A stretch of 64,000 bases of DNA from Yamagishiella unicocca. Taxonomy: Eukaryota; Chlorophyta; Chlorophyceae; Chlamydomonadales; Volvocaceae. The stretch is taken from contig BDSL01000005.1 of assembly GCA_003116995.1 (NCBI GenBank), positions 1,178,001-1,242,000 on the forward strand, written 5' to 3'. The notes beneath the pieces were generated by a model. It saw nothing but the letters and a program-made list of their open reading frames with translations. It was not told where the DNA came from and ran no database searches. Below, in pieces: positions 1 to 7,656 of the stretch. Position 1 is the first letter of the stretch; each line of letters begins with the position of its first letter. A program made the position numbers and the translations under genes.

Positions 1-843
1 CGAGGTGCTGACGCCAGCATGCGGCCCAGTGTCTCTGCGGAGCCAGTAACCCGAGCCATCCCAAGGTGCCACCCCACCGCCCCCAGACTCCGTTTCCTAT
101 GTCGTGTAACCGGGTCTTCTCGCCACCCCCACCGACCCCAGACTCCGTTTCCCATGTCGTGGTACCGGCCCCCACCGCCTCCAAACTCCCCGCTGCTTTC
201 CCAGCGGTGTCGTCGCTCGTTCCAAGGCTTACCAGGGTAGTGGGTGGCGAATGGCGCGCTGGGTTGCGCATACGCCGCTGTCGGCCTCCGGCCAGCTGCC
301 GGCAGCTCCTCGGGAGCCACCCGCTGCGCCCTGGGGCCGGACTCCTGGGGCCCACCGTAGATGACGTTCTGCGTGGCGACAGGTGACGAGCGTCAAACAC
401 ACCTCCGCCGTCGCCACCTCCCCCTAGTTCCGTTTCCTGTTGTCCGTTAGAGGCTCGCGGATCAGCCCTCGACATCCAACACACTCGAATCCTTCCCGAA
501 TACGAAACGTGTGCCTGGACTGTAAGTTGCTGCTGCCAACCGGCTGCCCCTGCGCCTTGCGTCATTGCTACGTGTCACCAGCTGTTTCGCTGCAACTGGC
601 CCCCGGCCGGAACCCCTCGTTCGCGGCCACCAACAAAAACGAGCTGCCGCTCTCCGCTCCGCACCTTAGCCTGGTCCTGCCGCCCAGCATGCATGTTGGC
701 CTGCGCTTGCTGCGAGGAGTCAACACGGGCCGCGGGGGGGGCAATACGGTTGCCGCAGAGGCGCAGCGGAGGTGGCGACGGCGGGTTGCCGGGTTCGAAA
801 CTGAGCCACGTAAGGATTGGGTTAGGGGCCGCAGCCTATCATA
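1..843. other. Gene-free flank with a two-copy short repeat
   Basis: I see no supportable gene here. Two near-identical segments of about 55 bp lie end to end near 77..186; both contain CAGACTCCGTTTCC followed by an ATGTCGTG motif. Similar 'gtaac-cgg' sequences recur in introns near 16850, 17240 and 19240, so this looks like a dispersed repeat rather than coding sequence. The stretch is downstream of the minus-strand kinase. No TTACA (the reverse of TGTAA) is visible here, so the kinase 3' end is not defined. Confidence 0.5.
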
Positions 844-1390
844 CAACAGCAGCACCCCACTAACCGACGCACCCCACAACAGCAGCACCCCACTAACCGA
901 CGCACCCCACAACAGCAGCACCCAACTAACCGACGCACCCCACAACAGCAGCACCCAACTAACCGACGCAACCCACAACAGCAGCACCCAACTAACCGAC
1001 GCAACCCACAACAGCAGCACCCAACTAACCGACGCAACCCACAACAGCAGCACCCAACTAACCGACGCACCCCACAACAGCAGCACCCAACTAACCGACG
1101 CAACCCACAACAGCAGCACCCAACTAACCGACGCAACCCACAACAGCAGCACCCAACTAACCGACGCAACCCACAACAGCAGCACCCAACTAACCGACGC
1201 AACCCACAACAGCAGCACCCAACTAACCGACGCAACCCACAACAGCAGCACCCAACTAACCGACGCACCCCACAACAGCAGCACCCAACTAACCGACGCA
1301 CCCCACAACAGCAGCACCCAACTAACCGACGCAACCCACAACAGCAGCACCCAACTAACCGACGCAACCCACAACAGCAGCACCCAACAC
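844..1390. repeat. 33-bp minisatellite, about 16.5 copies
   Basis: A 33-bp unit containing CACAACAGCAGCACCC and CTAACCGACGCA is repeated 16 full times plus a partial copy. The copies differ mainly at two positions (ccc/cca and acc/aac). The period is a multiple of 3 and the unit lacks stops, so several frames stay open on both strands and create long artificial ORFs, for example an 11-residue repeat on the plus strand. It ends 3 bp from the kinase stop codon, so it probably lies in the kinase 3' UTR or just beyond it. Confidence 0.95.
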
Positions 1391-1393
1391 TAG

Positions 1394-2983
1394 TTAGTGT
1401 CCGCGGCAGCATTTGCAGAGCTCCTTCCTCTCCGACATCATAATGCATCGTGCTGGCATGGCTGGACATGCCCAATCTCGAAACGGATTGGGTGCCCGAC
1501 CCTCATCTCGCCCAACCCCCCAACGTGCTGTCACCAAGCTATCCCAACCACGCGGGCCTACCTGCGCTCGCTCGGCGCCGTAACGAGCCACCTCGCTTTC
1601 CCGCAGCTGCATCTTGTTGACGTCCGCCGCCAATTCGTCCCACGCGTTGAAGGGTCCCTGCGGCTGGACCGCGTAAGGCGCCTGTTGCGGTGGTGCCCGC
1701 CCGTATGCAACTCCCGCGGGCGCATTGTAGCCCTGCTGCTGCTGCTGCGGGCTGTAGGGGCTGCCGGGCCCTGCGCCGCCTGGCCGTCCGTTTCCAGGCC
1801 GCCCTGGAGCGTTGTAACCTTGCTGCTGCTGCTGTGGACTGTAGGGGCCGCCGGGTCCTGCGCCGGCCGGCCCCGGCAACGCGAAGGGGTGGTTGGCCGG
1901 GTTGGGTCCGGCCTGTGGGGAGCGCCCCGGGTTGCCGCCACCGCCTCCAGGCTGTTGGTATTGGGGGTATGGCGCCTGGGCTTGCTGATTCGGGTACTGC
2001 TGTTGCTGGAGGCTGCCAAATCCGCCTCCTGGTCCGTTGTAGAACTGTCCGGGAGGTCCTGCTGCCGGCGGCGATGGAGCACCGGGAGACGCACCCGCTC
2101 TAGCGGGTTCGAACTTTTCGGTGGAGGGGCGGGGGTTGAGGTCGATGTTGAGAGCCTTAGCCTTAGACACCAGCGTAGGGTTTCGCAGCAGCATTGAGGT
2201 ATCGGGGCGGGTTTCGGGCTTGAAGGTGAGGCACGAATTGACGACTTGGACGAGCGCGGCCGAATAAGGGCCCTGCACCGGTTTGAACTGCCCACGTATG
2301 ATTTTGCGGATGAGGGCGGCCGTGTTGTTGTTGTCGACATCGAATGGGTAGCACCCCATACAGCACTCATACAGCACGATGCCCAAGGCCCAAATGTCAG
2401 ACTTGGTGTTGTAGGGCTTGTCCTCGCACACCTCTGGCGCCAAATAGTACGGCGTCCCAAGTTGTGTATGTGCCAAGTTGGAGCTGGCAGAAAGCGTCCG
2501 GGCAATGCCCAGATCACCAATTTTGATGTTGTCGTTGCCATCAATGAACAGGTTGGCTGCCTTTATGTCGCGGTGGATAATCTTCTTGGAGTGCAAGTAA
2601 TGGAGGCCCAGCAGAGCCTGGATAGCGACGCGCCATACGCCATCCTCGGGCATCGACTTGCCCTTGTAGTTTTTGAGAAGACCTTTAAGGCTTCCCTTGG
2701 AAGCATACTCCATTAAGATGTTAAGCCGGTTCTCGGCGTCAATGAAGCTGTCATAGTACCGTATGACGTGCGGATGGTTGAGCTGCGCCAACATCCGAGC
2801 TTCGTCGATGGCCATCGCAAGCTCCACACGCTTCGTAATGAGCGACAGGTCCACTTGCTTGAGCGCGAACTCGCGGCCATCTGTCCTGCGGACCGCCTTA
2901 TACACGGCGCCGAACGCGCCCTTGTCGATGTACCTAAAATCATAGTCAGCCAGCCGGCTACTGGGAGCTACGAGCGCTGCCAT
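1394..2983 (-). CDS. NEK-family (NIMA-related) serine/threonine kinase, single exon
   Basis: The 529-residue protein starts MAALVAPSSRL and goes straight into a kinase domain (about residues 14-275). Visible parts are a glycine loop (KGAFGAV), the ATP lysine K42 in FALKQV, the helix C glutamate E61, HRD (137-139) with IKAAN, DLG (157-159) in place of DFG, and APE (182-184). DLG and the HPHVIRYYDSF and GTPYYLAPE context fit NEK kinases, which in algae act in flagellar and cell-cycle control. The tail (about 290-470) is rich in Pro, Gly and Gln with two near-identical YSPQQQQQGYNAP blocks. The kinase domain has no intron, unlike its neighbours. A donor-like GTAGGC after ERAQ (near residue 464) could remove the last ~65 residues, so the C-terminus is less certain. 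The first glycine of the loop is replaced by Asp (IDKG). The family call is firm, the subfamily is not. Confidence 0.85.
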   Translation of the reverse strand: MAALVAPSSRLADYDFRYIDKGAFGAVYKAVRRTDGREFALKQVDLSLITKRVELAMAIDEARMLAQLNHPHVIRYYDSFIDAENRLNILMEYASKGSLKGLLKNYKGKSMPEDGVWRVAIQALLGLHYLHSKKIIHRDIKAANLFIDGNDNIKIGDLGIARTLSASSNLAHTQLGTPYYLAPEVCEDKPYNTKSDIWALGIVLYECCMGCYPFDVDNNNTAALIRKIIRGQFKPVQGPYSAALVQVVNSCLTFKPETRPDTSMLLRNPTLVSKAKALNIDLNPRPSTEKFEPARAGASPGAPSPPAAGPPGQFYNGPGGGFGSLQQQQYPNQQAQAPYPQYQQPGGGGGNPGRSPQAGPNPANHPFALPGPAGAGPGGPYSPQQQQQGYNAPGRPGNGRPGGAGPGSPYSPQQQQQGYNAPAGVAYGRAPPQQAPYAVQPQGPFNAWDELAADVNKMQLRESEVARYGAERAQVGPRGWDSLVTARWGVGRDEGRAPNPFRDWACPAMPARCIMMSERKELCKCCRGH

Positions 2984-3723
2984 CTTGCGCGGCCCGGAAT
3001 TAGGTTCGCCCAGAGCCGACCCGACAGAGTCAACGCAACGCTGACTCTACGATGATCAAGTATTGCAGCTGAAATCAGTTATACAAATTAGATTGAGATC
3101 CCATGGTGGGTTGAGAAGGGTTGATGCAAGTATGCGTAGCCAAACGCGAGCATGGACGGTGAACGTGTAAGTACACGGACCAAAATAAACAGTGCGACGG
3201 GCGTAACTTTGCTTCGTTTTAGGAGAATAATGTATGTGCAGCTGCCCCAACTCCCCCAAGCCCCCAACCACGTCCAGGAAACCGTCGTACCCTCGTTCGT
3301 TCCTCTGTGTATCGGACTATCGGTAGATCGGCTTTTGTGCCATTGTACGTTTAAGGATTGTCCGCATATGGCTCCACGGCTCCGCGTGCGGCCGTCTTTT
3401 CGTGGACTTTTGCCGAAAACGCACACACCGCGCACACTCGTACATAGGCCTGCCATCGACACGGATGGTTCCGATGGAGGACAGCTATACCTGGCACCTC
3501 CACATCATTTGATTTTGGAGGCCAACAATTTTCTTCTCGTGTATCGGCACGCTATGCCTGCCGCCATCGGGGTGCATGGTACGGCCCGCTGACAGAGCAC
3601 TGCGTGCTTGCGCAGCGCATGTTAGCGCTTGCACAGTGCACATGAAAGTGAAGCTCTGATAATGCGAACTTGCAATCGTAAACGCTCCAACTGGCTACAG
3701 TTTGGGATGCAGAGAGACGGGTG
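2984..3723. other. Intergenic, upstream of the kinase
   Basis: No gene is supported. This is the promoter side of the minus-strand kinase. Open frames here lack domain similarity, splice logic or codon character. No clear TATA box is seen within 200 bp of the kinase ATG. Confidence 0.5.
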
Positions 3724-4048
3724 GATACCACTAACTGCATTCTGTCGGTGAGCCGGTTGGCAAATCCTGGCTGTCATCGTTGAGGAGCATTACAGAGTTA
3801 TGCAGGCTCAGATGGGCACGTGTCATGCACTCGCAGGTGTTTCAACCTACTGCCATGGCAAGACGCATGTGTCTGAGAATCGGAAAGCTCCACGACAGGC
3901 GTACATATCAGCTAGTAAATAACAACGGTGGTGATTGAAATCATGGCCAGCCTCCTCAGGCCTGTAACGCGACAGCCAGCCACCTGGCTCGTCCCAAGCG
4001 AGTTGACCCGTCGCGACTGATGAGACGTCACGCCCAGCCTGGGTCGCA

Positions 4049-4056
4049 TATAAATA
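4049..4056 (+). promoter_or_regulatory. TATA box (TATAAATA), copy 1
   Basis: TATAAATA lies 105 bp upstream of the ATG at 4154. The same octamer lies 103 bp upstream of the ATG in copy 2. A shared upstream block with GAGACGTCACG (ACGTCA core) at about 4021..4032 could be a bZIP-type site. Conservation in both units supports plus-strand transcription. Confidence 0.65.
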
Positions 4057-4153
4057 CCTGAAATGGGGCTGTGATTTTATATCATACTCTTTCACTCCAG
4101 CTCCTTTGAAAGCCCAACAACCGTGTCCCCATCTTCCCAAGCCCCTTCTTTCG

Positions 4154-4672
4154 ATGGCGATGCGCATTCGATCACGGCTCCACTCCATCAGGGATGACGA
4201 TACCGCATCAAGTCTCTCATGTGACAGCACCCAAATGACAACATCCGCCTTTCGCGCTTCCTCCTGCAATTCGCCTGCAAGTCGTCGTCGTCGCGAAGAC
4301 AGCGCGACAACCAGCGGTCGGAGCCTGTCTACTCGGCCAAGCACGGCAGGGCCTCCAACCAACAGGACTGCAGCCAGCCCTCCTCGCCTACGCCATATCG
4401 AGCGGCAACGGTTGCCGCGGACCCAGTCCGCTTTCGTTCGGCACGGGATCCCGGACGCGCACGAGGCAGCTGCAGTTGCGGTGTGGGCCAGGGCAGCTGC
4501 GGAGGCTGTGCGCGACAACCAGCCGCAGATGGAGGTGTGCGATCCCACGACCGGCGTAGAGCAGGCCCCCATCGACATCCGCTCAGTGGCAATGCTTTGG
4601 AGCACGGATGCAGACCCCTACCTACCACTGCCCCCTTCCTGGGGCTTTCGCAGCGATCCAAGGAGCCAGTAG
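4154..4672 (+). CDS. Orphan protein, tandem duplicate copy 1 (172 aa)
   Basis: Not recognised. The start at MAMRIRSRLHSIRDDD is chosen because copy 2 shares it. An upstream in-frame ATG at 4106 in copy 1 has no counterpart, since copy 2 reads TAG in that stretch. The protein is basic and Ser/Thr-rich at the N-terminus (TTSGRSLSTRPSTAG), then has an Ala-rich amphipathic segment (HEAAAVAVWARAAAEAV) and a C-terminal block with LWSTDADPYLPLPP. No signal peptide or membrane segment is visible. Evidence that it is a gene: a TATA box 105 bp upstream, TGTAA 258 bp downstream, and a paralogue in which every indel is a whole number of codons. The antisense strand is also open over most of this stretch, but it has no such promoter. 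It could still be a domesticated or decaying repeat. Confidence 0.5.
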   Translation: MAMRIRSRLHSIRDDDTASSLSCDSTQMTTSAFRASSCNSPASRRRREDSATTSGRSLSTRPSTAGPPTNRTAASPPRLRHIERQRLPRTQSAFVRHGIPDAHEAAAVAVWARAAAEAVRDNQPQMEVCDPTTGVEQAPIDIRSVAMLWSTDADPYLPLPPSWGFRSDPRSQ

Positions 4673-4929
4673 ATGTGAGCTAGTGTGGCAAGTGCTCACT
4701 CTAGATGCGCGCCATTTGCCGCAATGAGGCTGTCTTGGGCTCAATAGCCCTTCGGTGCGAAGGAGTGTACGCGAAGAAGGGTCTGCTGGCCACGGGACTT
4801 CTTAATTCTTCCCAATAGGTTCCAATCGATACCGCGGCATTGTTATCGAGGTGTGGGCTTTTGTGAGAAGTTACCTCAAATAGAATGTGAGCCAGGCAGG
4901 GCGTCAATCGCCAACCTAGCAGCCTTGAA

Positions 4930-4934
4930 TGTAA
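4930..4934 (+). terminator. TGTAA polyadenylation signal, orphan copy 1
   Basis: TGTAA, the volvocine poly(A) signal, lies 258 bp after the copy 1 stop codon. Copy 2 has it at the matching place (7009), 242 bp after its stop. Confidence 0.55.
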
Positions 4935-5560
4935 CACAAGTACAGTAATCGTTCGCCTTCACTTCGTGTCTGCAGCTGCCTCACGGAAAGCCCACTAGCC
5001 GCACGGAGCTAATACGAGCCTCATCGCCATCAGCACCCAGCACAGCAATGTCCACACGCCCCCCCACCAAAGCCTCTAAGAACGCGATGTCGTCATCGCA
5101 CACACGCCATGAAAGGGTACATGAACTCTGCGCAGTACATGCGTTCGCGCGTTTGCCCATGTTGTGGCGGAGGCCAACTAGCCACACGGCGCTGCCTCAA
5201 CCGCGCTGTTATATTAACGATTATGTTGCACCGGTTCATAGCCCGTCGAGCTTGGCCCATAGCCGCCGGCAGCCTTAGCCTTAGCCGGTCCGTACCGCTA
5301 GCTTCAGTTCCTCTGGCAGCGTAGGCTTGCTATCTGGATTACATATAATCAGTGCACCCTTATGTCGTAAGTACGCCCTTCTGTAAGTTGCCTGTAAGTT
5401 GCCTTTCGCTCGGTGATCCTATCGCCTGATCGCGCTGCTGGCTTTCGTTGCGTGTGGATCCCTGCCAGTAAGGCGCCAAGGTGGCCAAACCGTCCCGGCC
5501 TGTCCCGGTGGCGGCCTGACAATGAGCCCTCGGCCGCCCAAGTTGCCTGCGCGGCGGCAC

Positions 5561-5703
5561 GCAGGGGGCAGCAGCGGCCATGCCGAGGTCCAGTTCGTCA
5601 TACCCATCGCCATCCGAGCCCGCCAGGGTGGCGTTGTGGATGCCCGTCAGTGACAGATCATGGCGGAGCGCGACATTGTCAGCGTGTTCTGGTACGAGTG
5701 CTT
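5561..5703 (-). pseudogene. Truncated duplicate of the last exon of the secretory-pathway gene
   Basis: About 140 bp matches the 3' end of the last exon of the gene at 7657..11087 with only a few differences. The position matching the TGA stop (7657..7659) reads TGC here, so the stop is lost. There are small indels (an extra GGA-type insertion and a missing A). The copy breaks at 5703, where unit 2 of the duplication starts. No upstream exons accompany it, so it is a relic made by the tandem duplication. Confidence 0.8.
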
Positions 5704-6034
5704 TGGCACCACTAGCTGCATTCTGTCGGTAAACTGGTACGCAATTCTTGCTGTCATCGTAGGGACATAATATTTTGGTGTTACGCAGGCCCAGATGGGC
5801 TTATGCCAGGCACTCGCGGGTCAACCTGCTGTTCGAGCAAAACGGATAGGGACGGATGCGTTTGAGAATCGGAAAGCTCCACATACAGGCGCACATATCA
5901 GCTAGTAAATAACGTCGGATGGTTACCGGTATTGAAATCCCGGCCAGTCTCCTCAGGCCGATAACGCGACTGGCTCGTCCCGAGCGAGTCGACTCGTCGC
6001 GACTGACGAGACGTCACGCCCAGCCTGGATCGCG

Positions 6035-6042
6035 TATAAATA
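6035..6042 (+). promoter_or_regulatory. TATA box (TATAAATA), copy 2
   Basis: TATAAATA lies 103 bp before the ATG at 6138, in the same place as in copy 1. The ACGTCA-containing block upstream (about 6006..6018) is also kept. Confidence 0.65.
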
Positions 6043-6137
6043 AACGAAGTGCGGTTGTGCTTGTATAATTTACTCTTCATCCAGCTCCTTTAGAAGCTCG
6101 ACAACTGTGTCCCCATCTTCCCAAGCCCCTTCTTTCG

Positions 6138-6767
6138 ATGGCGATGCGCATTCGATCACGGCTCCACTCCATCAGGGATGACGATACCTTGTCAAGCCTT
6201 TCATGTGACCGTAACCAAGTAACAACGTCCGTCTGTCGCTCTTCCGCCTGCAAGTCGCCCGCAAGTCGTGAGCAACGTAAAGACAGCGCGACAACCAGCG
6301 GCCGGAGCCTGTCGACCCAGCCCAGCACTGCAGGGCGTTCACGCCAGATCGAGCGGCCACGGTTGCCGCAGATCCAGTCCGCTCTCGTTCGGCGTGGGAC
6401 CCCGGAAGCGCACGAGGCAGCTGCAGTTGCGGTGTGGGCCAGGGCAGCAGCGGAGGCTGTGCGCGACAACCAGCCGCAGACGGAGGTGTGCGTGCCCACG
6501 ATCATCGAAGACCAGGCCTTCATCCAAATCCGCTCTGGGGAAATGCTTTGGAGCACGGATGCAGATCCCTACCTACCACTTCCCCCTTCCCGGGTCCTCT
6601 GCCGGGCCAAGGCAGCTGCGGAGGCTGTGCTGTGCGCGCCCACAATCATCGGAGACCAGGCCTTCATCCAAATCCGCTCTGGGGAAATGCTTTGGAGCAC
6701 GGATGCTGACTCCTACCTACCGCTTCCCCCGTCCGGGATCCTCTGCCGCGATCCAAGGAGCCACTAG
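6138..6767 (+). CDS. Orphan protein, tandem duplicate copy 2 (209 aa)
   Basis: Paralogue of the ORF at 4154..4672 with the same start and the same C-terminal end (DPRSQ in copy 1, DPRSH here). Compared with copy 1 it lacks 11 residues after STAG and has gained a 48-residue direct duplication, so that DQAFIQIRSGEMLWSTDAD occurs twice. All length changes are multiples of three. It keeps the TATA box and TGTAA signal. Function unknown; no known domain is recognised. It is not explained whether it is translated or whether the conserved strand is really the opposite one, where an ORF of about 159 codons is also open. Confidence 0.5.
   Translation: MAMRIRSRLHSIRDDDTLSSLSCDRNQVTTSVCRSSACKSPASREQRKDSATTSGRSLSTQPSTAGRSRQIERPRLPQIQSALVRRGTPEAHEAAAVAVWARAAAEAVRDNQPQTEVCVPTIIEDQAFIQIRSGEMLWSTDADPYLPLPPSRVLCRAKAAAEAVLCAPTIIGDQAFIQIRSGEMLWSTDADSYLPLPPSGILCRDPRSH
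6501..6767 (+). repeat. Internal 144-bp direct duplication in orphan copy 2
   Basis: The block beginning ATCATCGAAGACCAGG at 6501 recurs at 6645 (ATCATCGGAGACCAGG), with TTCATCCAAATCCGCTCTGG identical in both. The period is 144 bp (48 codons), so the frame is kept. It is absent from copy 1. Confidence 0.85.
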
Positions 6768-7008
6768 ATCGGGGCGCTGGACGAATGAGTGAGCGTTGCC
6801 ATAATGAGGCTGCCTTGGGCTCAATAGCCCTTGGGTGCGAAGGAGTGTACGCGAAGGCGGGTCGGCTGGCCACGGGATTTCCTGATTCTTCCCAAGAGGC
6901 TCCAACCAATGCCGCAGCATTGTTAGCGAGGTGCGGGCTTTTGTAACGAGTTACCCCTAATAGAATGTGAGCCAGGCAGGGCTTCAATGGCCAATCAGCA
7001 GCTTTTTT

Positions 7009-7013
7009 TGTAA
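7009..7013 (+). terminator. TGTAA polyadenylation signal, orphan copy 2
   Basis: TGTAA lies 242 bp after the stop of copy 2, matching the one in copy 1. Confidence 0.5.
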
Positions 7014-7656
7014 CGTAAGTACACTACTCCTTCGCCTTCACCTCGTGTCTACAGCTGCCTCTTGGACGGCGCACTAAACGCATGGAGCTAATATAGGCTA
7101 ATACGAGCCTCATCGCCATCAGCACCCAGCACAGCAACGTCCACACGCACCCCACCAAAGCCTCTAAGAACGCGATGTCGTTATCGCACACACGCCATGA
7201 AAGGGTACATGAACCCTGCGCAGTACATGCGTTCGCGCGTTCCCATTTTTTCTTTTTTTGGCGGAGGCCAAGTAGCCACCCCGCGCACGCCCAACAACCG
7301 CCGCAGCCTTAGTCCCTTTCTGTCAATAATCCGCAGCATAGAAAACCAAATTCGAACATCTGGCTGGCCTACTCCCTGCAACATCGTTTGTTAGTCTTTC
7401 CCTGGCGCATCCTCGCCGCACGTTGCCGCAGGCCTGGAGAATTGCGCCTCCAGCAGTGCGGGCATTCCGCCCACGGCCTGCTACTACCTGACCCGCTCTA
7501 CACCCCGTGCGCTGCGTCACTCGCAGCAGATCTTCCACGCCTTTCCGTTCGCCACATCGTTTCGAGCTTTCGAGAGCATGCGAAGGAGAATCGCGCCGCT
7601 TTCGAGTAAAAATGAAAACAATCCCTCGGCCCCCCCAGCTCCCTGCGCGGCGGCAC

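Larger units (their letters stand above)
3724..5703. repeat. Tandem segmental duplication, unit 1
   Basis: This segment is repeated directly downstream (5704..7797). Shared landmarks in order: CTGCATTCTGTCGGT at the left edge; a promoter block with GAGACGTCACG and TATAAATA; an ORF starting MAMRIRSRLHSIRDDD; a block with GGCTCAATAGCCCTT; TGTAA; ACGCCATGAAAGGGTACATG; and finally a copy of the 3' exon end of the secretory-pathway gene, breaking at GAGTGCTT. Unit 1 is about 1980 bp. Confidence 0.9.

Noticed and set aside
440..1393. Long plus-strand ORF with an 11-residue NSSTQLTDATH-type repeat, and antisense partners
   Set aside because: The length comes from the 33-bp minisatellite, which lacks stops in several frames; the unique part has no domain.
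3847..4605. Antisense ORF of 252 codons over orphan copy 1, with a shorter partner in copy 2
   Set aside because: The TATA box and TGTAA are on the plus strand, and the antisense frames differ greatly in length between copies. Not fully excluded.
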